Assembly: GCA_903930395.1 (NCBI GenBank)
Contig: CAIYYE010000475.1
Location: 1-12,481 of the forward strand
Origin: an uncultured beta proteobacterium
GTDB lineage: Bacteria; Pseudomonadota; Gammaproteobacteria; Burkholderiales; Rhodocyclaceae
Length of the DNA: 12,481 bases
Direction of reading: 5' to 3'
The translations under genes and the position numbers were made by a program. Positions 7,063-12,481 of this stretch are shown here, piece by piece; positions within the stretch are counted from its first letter, which is position 1; each line of letters begins with the position of its first letter. The notes beneath the pieces were generated by a model. It was given only the letters and a program-made list of their open reading frames with translations, ran no database searches and was not told where the DNA came from.

Positions 7063-8260
7063 GTATACTCGCCAGGGTACTTGGCGCCTGGTCGCGTTGT
7101 GTATTCTCTTGTGTTATCCGATAATGGCGGTCAAATGGATCCCTTTCGGTGGTGGGGCGCGTTATCTGAATATTCTGGCAGCGTCGGTCAGCTTTATGTT
7201 GCTCTGGCAGGCGCCGCGCCACGACATCGGGAAGCTTTTGGGGGGTGCGCTGCGCTGCGGGCTGCCATTTTTGCCTTTTGTCTTGGTCTGGGTTTTTGCC
7301 CAACTCTGGCATGGCTATGATCCGACAGATCTCAACCCCCTGACTCGCTTGCTGTGGTGTGCCCTGCTGTTTATTGGGGCGCGCCTGGCAGGCATTACTT
7401 ATCGCCATCTGGCCATTGCTGCCGGTTTGGGGGCGGCGGTCTATTGTGGCGTTGCGCTTTACGAGGTCTATGGTCTAGGCCGATTTCGTGCCTCGGGTGG
7501 CGGCTACGAAAACCGTTTCGGTCAATTTGCGATTTGGGTCGCCTCCCTGTGCTTTCTTCATGCAGTCAATGACAAGGCCAAAGCTCAGTCATCGGCCTTC
7601 AGTGTCCTGTTGGTTCTGGCAGGTATGCTGGGGGTTGTTGCAACCCTGCTCAGCGGTTCAAGAGGTACTTTGGCGGCCTTGGTGGTGGTCGGTATCATCT
7701 TGGTCAAGGCGAGCCAATGGCGGCGAGGCGTGTTGGCAGGGTTTGCGATATTGTTCGCTGCGGCCGCTTTCTTTTTGCCGGATAACCCGATGTATGGGCG
7801 CCTGGAGTCGATCTTCAGGGAGATACTGGGCTATTTCAGTGAAACCGGGGCTACCCAAACCTCTATTGGTCTTCGGCTCGAGTTGTTCCGCATCGCTTAC
7901 CTGACCTTGCTTGATCATCCAGTGATCGGCCCGGGTTACACCTCGCTCCGGCAGTTGTATGAGACGCACCCGGCTTTCGGAATACCCTCGGAATGGATGT
8001 TGGCTATTCCTGGGTTCCATAGCGACTGGGCCCAGACAATAGGAATCGGCGGTGGGTTGCTGATGCTGGCTTATTTCGCGACCTGTATATGGATGTGGTT
8101 GGCGGCGCGTGGCAACGTTTATCAACTTGCGTTCCTCGGGTTTTCAATCGTATTCGGGGTCAGCGAAATATTTTTTACCAACAAGATCGGCTTGAGTTTG
8201 CTGATGGTCAGTTGGGCTTTGTATGCGGCAGCCGAACAGAATAAAGATCCGGGCAAATGA
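7052..8260 (+). CDS. O-antigen ligase family / Wzy-C domain polytopic membrane protein
   Basis: A 402-residue polytopic inner-membrane protein of the WaaL/Wzy_C superfamily. WaaL-type members transfer undecaprenyl-linked glycan to lipid A-core on the periplasmic face; Wzy-type members polymerise repeat units. About ten to twelve hydrophobic segments are visible (for example 13-29, 40-53, 71-86, 99-117, 121-138, 156-170, 183-200, 207-219, 227-242, 330-350, 357-372, 379-392). Between them is a large hydrophilic loop (about 245-325) of probable periplasmic location. Arg204 in LLSGSRGTLAAL (199-210) and His323 in GFHSDWAQTIGIGG (321-334) occupy the places of the conserved Arg and His of this superfamily. 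The ATG at 7052 overlaps the upstream stop and has GAGAGG (7036-7041) ten bases before it; an upstream TTG at 7028 is less likely. GC (about 57%) is slightly below that of the flanking genes. Ligase is preferred over polymerase because core genes surround it, but this is inference. Confidence 0.78.
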   Translation: MLPEYTRQGTWRLVALCILLCYPIMAVKWIPFGGGARYLNILAASVSFMLLWQAPRHDIGKLLGGALRCGLPFLPFVLVWVFAQLWHGYDPTDLNPLTRLLWCALLFIGARLAGITYRHLAIAAGLGAAVYCGVALYEVYGLGRFRASGGGYENRFGQFAIWVASLCFLHAVNDKAKAQSSAFSVLLVLAGMLGVVATLLSGSRGTLAALVVVGIILVKASQWRRGVLAGFAILFAAAAFFLPDNPMYGRLESIFREILGYFSETGATQTSIGLRLELFRIAYLTLLDHPVIGPGYTSLRQLYETHPAFGIPSEWMLAIPGFHSDWAQTIGIGGGLLMLAYFATCIWMWLAARGNVYQLAFLGFSIVFGVSEIFFTNKIGLSLLMVSWALYAAAEQNKDPGK

Positions 8261-8874
8261 AACTACTGAAAAAATTTCTTTTCCGGCAAGCTGAGCGCCG
8301 CCTGAAAAAAATTCCAGCTTTGTACCGTGGACAGGCCCGCTTTGACTTGCATTACCCAGGAAAGTATTCGTTTGGGATTGGAAGCTATGGGTTGCCAAAA
8401 ATACACGACTGGGATGAGGGGGCTACATTGCATATCGGGGCTTACTGCTCGATTGCAATGAATGTCCAGATATTCCTTGGGGGGCATCACCACTCTGATT
8501 GGGTGACGACCTATCCGTTTTCTACCATGTTGCCTGAAGTCGAGGGTATTGAACCGGCCAGCTTTTCTCGTGGCGATGTCGAAATCGGCAACGATGTCTG
8601 GCTTTGCTCAGGTTGTGTCGTTCTTTCCGGTGTGAAAATCGGTGACGGCGCGATTGTCTCTGCTGGGGCCGTCGTGACGCGAGATGTCGAGCCATATTCA
8701 ATTGTTGCAGGGAATCCTGCGCGGCACGTGCGCTGGCGATTTGACGAGTCAATACGCGCCGCATTGCTGGCTATGGCCTGGTGGCAGTGGCCGACAGAGG
8801 AGCTTTCAAAAATTGCGCCACTCTTGTGCAGCAATAATATAGATGAATTAATTTCCTATTCAAATCAACGGTAG
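8257..8874 (+). CDS. Left-handed beta-helix (hexapeptide repeat) acyltransferase, CatB/xenobiotic acetyltransferase type
   Basis: A 205-residue trimeric left-handed beta-helix acyltransferase that would move an acetyl group from acetyl-CoA to a sugar or other hydroxyl in the cytoplasm. The GGHHHSDWVTTYPF segment (75-88) matches the catalytic-loop His and following Asp-Trp of the CatB/Vat subgroup. Hexapeptide repeats follow in GNDVWLCSGCVVLSGVKIG (111-129), DGAIVSAGAVVTRDV (130-144) and SIVAGNPARHVRWRF (148-162), the standard end of the helix domain. The start ATG overlaps the stop of the ligase gene as ATGA, so the two are coupled. The location among LPS genes points to O-acetylation of a surface sugar rather than drug resistance; the substrate is unknown. 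GC is about 53%, lower than in the core glycosyltransferases, in line with recent acquisition. Confidence 0.85.
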   Translation: MKLLKKFLFRQAERRLKKIPALYRGQARFDLHYPGKYSFGIGSYGLPKIHDWDEGATLHIGAYCSIAMNVQIFLGGHHHSDWVTTYPFSTMLPEVEGIEPASFSRGDVEIGNDVWLCSGCVVLSGVKIGDGAIVSAGAVVTRDVEPYSIVAGNPARHVRWRFDESIRAALLAMAWWQWPTEELSKIAPLLCSNNIDELISYSNQR

Positions 8875-8926
8875 TGATTTTAATGGGTATTTTTAGATTA
8901 AATATTATGATTAACTTCTTGTGTAT
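8875..8926. other. Very AT-rich spacer before the methyltransferase gene
   Basis: The spacer and its edges are strikingly AT-rich: bases 8881-8940 contain 14 G or C in 60, in a window otherwise mostly above 55%. A loose plus-strand promoter can be drawn with TTTAAT (8879-8884) and TATTAT (8903-8908), 18 bases apart, but in such AT-rich DNA this pairing may be chance. It is one of the few breaks in an otherwise overlapping gene series. No terminator hairpin is visible. Confidence 0.3.
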
Positions 8927-9526
8927 ATGATGACTGATTCCACGAGGCACCTGGATTTGGGTTGCGGACTGAATCCCTTTAACCCGTATTCTCGAGATTG
9001 TCTTTATGGGTGTGATATCAGGGATATTGATGAGTCGTTTGATGGGTTGAGCTTTGAATATAAAAAGGCGAATCTGGTAACCTCAAAAATCCCTTTCCCG
9101 GATAGTTTTTTTGATTCGGTTTCCGCGATGGATTTTTTGGAGCATATTCCGCGGCAGATGATGTTGCCGGAGGGGCAAATGTGCAACCCGTTTGTGAATC
9201 TAATGTCTGAAATTCATCGGGTTATGAAACCGGGAGGGATTTTTTTGGCGATGACGCCTTGTTACCCACATCCTTCGGCTTTTGTTGATCCCACTCATGT
9301 CAATATAATAACTGAAGATACCCACAGTTATTTTGTTGGTGAGGAGCCTATTGCTTCCATGTATGGGTTCACTGGGCGATTTGCAGTTAAACGTGTGGCA
9401 TGGGAAACGCCAAATAATGTCAGGAATACAATCGACTCTGAATTCCGAAAATCCTTGAGACGGTTCCAGCAAAAGTGGTTCAGAAATGGATTGTCCCACC
9501 AGTATTGGGAGCTTGTTGCGCAGTGA
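8927..9526 (+). CDS. Class I SAM-dependent methyltransferase
   Basis: A soluble protein of about 199 residues with a Methyltransf_11-type Rossmann fold, expected to transfer methyl from S-adenosylmethionine to a small molecule or glycan. Motif I is HLDLGCGLNP (8-17). The acidic residue for the ribose is probably in CDIRDID (29-35). Motif IV-like SAMDFLEHIP (66-75) and VMKPGGIFLAMTPCYPHP (99-116) complete the core. The first part of the fold is short, so the start lies very near motif I. GTG 8921, ATG 8927 and ATG 8930 are all possible and none has a good ribosome binding site; 8927 is a compromise. GC is about 44% (8941-9480), the lowest of any gene here, suggesting horizontal transfer. Methylation of a surface sugar is inferred from position only. 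Confidence 0.8.
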   Translation: MMTDSTRHLDLGCGLNPFNPYSRDCLYGCDIRDIDESFDGLSFEYKKANLVTSKIPFPDSFFDSVSAMDFLEHIPRQMMLPEGQMCNPFVNLMSEIHRVMKPGGIFLAMTPCYPHPSAFVDPTHVNIITEDTHSYFVGEEPIASMYGFTGRFAVKRVAWETPNNVRNTIDSEFRKSLRRFQQKWFRNGLSHQYWELVAQ

Positions 9527-9615
9527 GCGCCTCGGTGTGTCTTGGGCTGTTGGATGCTTTCAAGATGCATTTTTGTTGAATCCCGGACTTTTTGCCTCTA
9601 CCTAAAGAAAGCTTC
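9527..9615. other. Intergenic spacer between methyltransferase and WaaE-like gene
   Basis: This 89-base gap holds no credible coding frame. A short ATGC/GCAT pairing (9554-9557 with 9567-9570) is followed by a run of T (9570-9574) and could form a very weak terminator-like hairpin, but a four-pair stem is too short to be convincing. The spacer also marks the change from low-GC DNA back to high-GC DNA. Confidence 0.25.
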
Positions 9616-10422
9616 ATGATTAGCCCATCAACACCCAAAATTACCGCCTACATCATCGCCTTCAACGAAGCGCAGAAAATTGCGGCGGCGGTGAATAGTG
9701 TCCTGTGGGCTGATGAAATCATCGTTGCCGATTCGGGGAGTACCGACGGCATGATCGAGATAGCCGAGAGTCTCGGCGCTCGCGTCGTACAGGTGCCGTT
9801 CAAGGGCTTTGGCGACTTGCGCAATCAGGCGATTGCCGCCTGTTCCCACGACTGGATTTTCAGCCTCGATGCCGATGAACGCTGCACGCCCGAGGCACGC
9901 GATGAAATCCTCGGGGTGATCGCCGATCCCGACAGCCTCGACATGTATTTCATGCCCCGCCGCAATTTCTTCATGGGGCGCTGGATCAAGCATTCCGGCT
10001 GGTATCCCAATTATCGTCAGCCGCAGCTTTTCCGGCGCGGCAAGATGAGCTACACGATGGAGCCGGTGCATGAGGCTTACGTAACGCATAGCGAACGGCC
10101 GATCGGGCATTTGCAGCACCCGATCTGGCAGGTGCCCTTCAAGAACCTGCATGAAGTTGTCCATAAAGCCAACCGCTACTCGACGCTGGGGGCCGAAAAG
10201 CTGGCTTTGCGTGGCCGCAAGGGCAGCATGGGCAAGGCCCTGACGCATGGCCTGTGGTCCTTCATCAAACACTACATTTTCAAGCGCGGCTTTCTCGATG
10301 GCTGGCCTGGCTTCATCATTGCCTTCGGCAATTTTGAAGGGACTTTCTACCGTTACGCCAAGGGTTACGAGATGGACCAGGCCTGGACGGTACCGGAAAC
10401 GGCGCCGCTGCGTCGTCCCTGA
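9616..10422 (+). CDS. Glycosyltransferase family 2 protein, WaaE/KdtX-like LPS core enzyme
   Basis: A 268-residue GT-A enzyme resembling the WaaE/KdtX group, which adds glucose to the inner-core heptose of LPS in several Gram-negative bacteria. The N-terminus ITAYIIAFNEAQKI (9-22) is followed by the nucleotide-binding IIVADSGSTDGM (35-46), FGDLRNQAI (65-73) and the metal-binding FSLDADERC (82-90). The middle of the protein, NFFMGRWIKHSGWYPNYRQP (117-136) and then LFRRG (138-142), is typical of this group. The C-terminal region GFLDGWPGFIIAFGNFEGTF (225-244) also resembles WaaE-type proteins. The ATG at 9616 is preferred over the upstream TTG at 9592, with a weak purine stretch AAAGAAAG (9604-9611) before it. 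GC returns to about 58-60%, so this looks like a resident core gene. The sugar is inferred from family resemblance only. Confidence 0.83.
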   Translation: MISPSTPKITAYIIAFNEAQKIAAAVNSVLWADEIIVADSGSTDGMIEIAESLGARVVQVPFKGFGDLRNQAIAACSHDWIFSLDADERCTPEARDEILGVIADPDSLDMYFMPRRNFFMGRWIKHSGWYPNYRQPQLFRRGKMSYTMEPVHEAYVTHSERPIGHLQHPIWQVPFKNLHEVVHKANRYSTLGAEKLALRGRKGSMGKALTHGLWSFIKHYIFKRGFLDGWPGFIIAFGNFEGTFYRYAKGYEMDQAWTVPETAPLRRP

Positions 10423-10440
10423 GGCCGGGTTCGCTGTCGC

Positions 10441-11313
10441 ATGATGCCCCGCCTGCTTTCCCTCATCGTCACCACCTATAACCGGCCGGATGCCTTGCGG
10501 GCGGTGCTGCTTTCGCTCGCCGCCCAGACCGATCGCGCTTTCGAGGTGCTCGTCGCCGACGATGGCTCACGCCCCGAAACGGCGGCGGCGATTGCCGGGG
10601 TGGCGGTTGATTTCCCCGTTCCACTCGTCCATCTCTGGCAGACCGATGACGGGTTTCGGGCAGCCGCCGCCCGCAATCTCGCGGTGGCAGCCAGTCGCGG
10701 TGATTACCTGGTCTTTATCGACGGTGATTGTGTATTGCGTCCCGATTTTGTGGCCCGTCACCGGGTCCTGGCGGAACGGGGCTGGTTTGTTGCCGGTAAC
10801 CGGATTCTGCTCAGCCAGGGATTCACGGCGCGCATGTTGCAAGCTGCAACTGGCGCCCTGCATGCCGATAGTCGCCTGACCTGGTTGGGGCGTCGACTGG
10901 CTGGTGCGATCAATCGCTGGTTTCCGCTCTGTTTTCTGCCCGGTCAAGGCTGGCGCAAGGCGCAGCCGCAGCGTTGGCGGGGGGCGCGGACCTGCAATCT
11001 GGCCATTTGGCGGACTGATTTTGATACCGTGAATGGCTTTGATGAAGTCTTCCAGGGTTGGGGGCACGAGGACGCCGACCTCGCCATTCGCCTCCTGCAT
11101 GCCGGTGTGCTCCGCAAGGACGGGCGTTTCGCAACGGCCGTCCTGCATCTCTGGCACCATGAAAACGACCGCTCGAAGCTGCCCGAAAACGAGCGCCGGC
11201 TGGCAGAGATACTGGCCGGTGACCGGGTGCGGGCGCAGCAGGGTATCGGTGCCTATACCACTGATCAGGTCAGTGCCGCACGCCGCCAGCAGTTTGGCCC
11301 TTCGGCTGCCTGA
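10441..11313 (+). CDS. Glycosyltransferase family 2 protein with GT7-type C-terminal galactosyltransferase domain
   Basis: A 290-residue inverting GT-A glycosyltransferase, cytoplasmic or peripherally membrane-bound, probably acting on LPS or another surface glycan. The N-terminal GT2 part has SLIVTTYNRPDAL (7-19), LVADDGSRPET (37-47) and the metal-binding DXD in FIDGDCVL (92-99). A C-terminal segment, TCNLAIWRTDF (184-194) and then GFDEVFQGWGHEDADLAIRL (199-218), matches the galactosyltransferase-type domain of GT7 enzymes, in which the Glu-Asp pair (210-211) is catalytic. The LWHHEND segment (237-243) provides a further His typical of the group. Two ATGs are adjacent (10441, 10444). The gene begins 18 bases after the WaaE-like stop, in the same direction, so the two are probably cotranscribed. 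It ends 22 bases from the convergent polA stop. The sugar transferred is unknown. Confidence 0.84.
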   Translation: MMPRLLSLIVTTYNRPDALRAVLLSLAAQTDRAFEVLVADDGSRPETAAAIAGVAVDFPVPLVHLWQTDDGFRAAAARNLAVAASRGDYLVFIDGDCVLRPDFVARHRVLAERGWFVAGNRILLSQGFTARMLQAATGALHADSRLTWLGRRLAGAINRWFPLCFLPGQGWRKAQPQRWRGARTCNLAIWRTDFDTVNGFDEVFQGWGHEDADLAIRLLHAGVLRKDGRFATAVLHLWHHENDRSKLPENERRLAEILAGDRVRAQQGIGAYTTDQVSAARRQQFGPSAA

Positions 11314-11320
11314 ATCAGGC
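11308..11320. terminator. Short inverted repeat at the convergent gene ends, weak terminator candidate
   Basis: GCCTGAATCAGGC pairs as GCCTG/CAGGC around a three-base loop and spans the stop codon of the last glycosyltransferase, in the short interval before the polA stop. There is no T run on either side, so intrinsic termination is doubtful. The convergent position is the main support. Confidence 0.25.
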
Positions 11321-11335
11321 CGGCCGTCCGTCGGC

Positions 11336-12481
11336 TTAGTGCGCCGCTTCCCAGTTCGCCCCGACGCCCACTTCAACGACCAGCGGCACCTTCAGTTCGG
11401 CGACCTGGCTCATCAGTTGCGGCAGATGGCTGCGAATTTCCGCCAGTTCGGCATCCGGCACTTCGAGCAGGAGTTCGTCGTGTACCTGCAGCACAAGCTT
11501 CGACTGCACGGCTGACTTGTCCAGCCAGTCCTGCACGGCAATCATCGCCAGCTTGATCAGGTCGGCCGCCGTGCCCTGCATGGGGGCGTTGATGGCGGCG
11601 CGTTCTGCCCCCTGGCGGCGATTGCCATTGCTCGAGCGAATCTCGGGGAACCACAGGCGACGGCCGAAGGCGGTTTCGACGTAGCCTTTTTGTCGGGCCA
11701 TTTCGCGCGCCTCTTCCATGTAAGCAGCAACGCCTGGATAACGGGCGAAATAGCGGTCGATGTAGGTCTGTGCCGCGCTGCGCTCCAGGCCAAGCTGGCG
11801 GGCGAGGCCAAAGGCGCTCATGCCGTAGATCAGGCCGAAATTGATGCTCTTGGCGACGCGGCGCTGGTCGGGGCCGACTTCGAGCGGCGTCACGCCAAAG
11901 ATTTCGCCGGCCGTTGCGCGGTGCACATCCTCGCCATGTGCGAAGGCGTCGAGCAGGCGTTCGTCTCCCGAGAGGTGGGCCATGATGCGCAGTTCGATCT
12001 GCGAATAGTCGGCCGAGACGATGCTGCTGCCGGGTGGGGCAATGAAAGCCGTGCGGATTTTGCGGCCTTCTTCGCTGCGCACCGGGATGTTCTGCAAATT
12101 GGGGTCGGTGGAGGCAAGGCGCCCAGTAACAACGGATGCCTGGGAGAAGTGAGTATGCACTCTCCCAGTTTGTGGATTGACCATGCGCGGCAGCTTGTCG
12201 GTGTAGGTGCCCTTGAGTTTCGACAGGCTGCGGTGTTCCAGCAGGAGTTTGGGTAGCGGGTAGTCGAGGGCTAGTTCAGAGAGCACTTCCTCGTCAGTCG
12301 AGGGGCCGCCGGACGGGGTTTTCTTTTTGATCGGCAAACCCTGTTTTTCAAACAGGATGTCCGCCAGTTGTTTCGGCGAGGCGAGGTTGAAGGGCTGGCC
12401 GGCCAGTTCGTAGGCCTGGGCTTCTAGGGCCATGATCTTCTGGCCCATTTCGTGGCTTTGCCGGGCCAGGATGGCACTGTC
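11336..12481 (-). CDS. polA: DNA polymerase I, C-terminal polymerase domain, 5'-truncated by window edge
   Basis: DNA polymerase I fills gaps during Okazaki fragment maturation and excision repair. About 381 C-terminal residues are visible; the frame is open through 12481, so the ATG at 12448 is internal and the true start lies outside. The N-terminal 5'-3' exonuclease and the 3'-5' exonuclease domains of a usual ~900-residue protein are not in view. The family A polymerase motifs are intact: motif A DYSQIELR (12010 to 11987, catalytic Asp at 12010-12008), motif [15 protein letters not shown] (around 11868 to 11827) and motif C QVHDE (11488 to 11474, catalytic Asp at 11479-11477). The upstream [18 protein letters not shown] region fits the thumb/palm of Klenow fragments. 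The gene is convergent with the glycosyltransferase at 10441-11313, with 22 bases between stops. A housekeeping gene here marks the right border of the surface-glycan cluster. Confidence 0.97.
   Translation of the reverse strand, partial: DSAILARQSHEMGQKIMALEAQAYELAGQPFNLASPKQLADILFEKQGLPIKKKTPSGGPSTDEEVLSELALDYPLPKLLLEHRSLSKLKGTYTDKLPRMVNPQTGRVHTHFSQASVVTGRLASTDPNLQNIPVRSEEGRKIRTAFIAPPGSSIVSADYSQIELRIMAHLSGDERLLDAFAHGEDVHRATAGEIFGVTPLEVGPDQRRVAKSINFGLIYGMSAFGLARQLGLERSAAQTYIDRYFARYPGVAAYMEEAREMARQKGYVETAFGRRLWFPEIRSSNGNRRQGAERAAINAPMQGTAADLIKLAMIAVQDWLDKSAVQSKLVLQVHDELLLEVPDAELAEIRSHLPQLMSQVAELKVPLVVEVGVGANWEAAH

Noticed and set aside
9554..9574. Possible terminator hairpin after the methyltransferase gene
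   Set aside because: The stem has only four pairs with a nine-base loop; the T run alone is not enough.

Overview
The window is about 12.5 kb of high-GC proteobacterial chromosome, with GC dropping locally to about 44%. Gene content and protein style (a cobT-cobS-cobC run, an LPS-type msbA, WaaQ-like and WaaE-like enzymes, a DNA polymerase I gene) suggest a Gram-negative betaproteobacterium, plausibly in the Rhodocyclales (Dechloromonas/Azonexus-like). The assignment is an inference from protein character; no database was searched. Coding density is very high, with several ATGA stop/start overlaps, and no gap exceeds about 120 bases. I see no RNA genes, insertion sequences or CRISPR.

Region 1 (1-1989, + strand) is the end of a cobalamin nucleotide-loop assembly operon: partial cobT, then cobS, then cobC. 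The last two are joined to their upstream neighbours by ATGA overlaps. Together they activate the lower-ligand base, attach it to adenosylcobinamide-GDP and remove the phosphate. Region 2 (2023-3816, +) is msbA, the lipid A-core flippase. It starts only 33 bases after cobC, so it probably shares transcripts with the cob genes.

Region 3 (3779-11313) is a lipopolysaccharide core / surface-glycan cluster. Two minus-strand glycosyltransferases (a GT4 at 4771-5841 and a GT2 at 3779-4774, ATGA-overlapped) run toward msbA, and the second overlaps its 3' end tail to tail. Diverging from them across a 117-base spacer is a plus-strand series: a WaaQ-like heptosyltransferase (GT9), an O-antigen ligase-type membrane protein, a hexapeptide-repeat acetyltransferase, a SAM-dependent methyltransferase, a WaaE-like GT2 and a GT2 with a GT7-type C-terminal domain. 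The likely division of labour is that glycosyltransferases extend the core on lipid A, MsbA flips it, the ligase attaches further glycan on the periplasmic side, and the acetyl- and methyltransferases decorate sugars. Exact sugars and linkages cannot be read from sequence.

Region 4 (11336-12481, - strand) is the C-terminal polymerase domain of DNA polymerase I, entering from beyond the right edge and convergent with the last glycosyltransferase.

I found no convincing previously undescribed system. The most interesting part is the compositionally distinct ligase/acetyltransferase/methyltransferase segment, which looks like a strain-variable surface-glycan decoration module inserted between higher-GC core genes.
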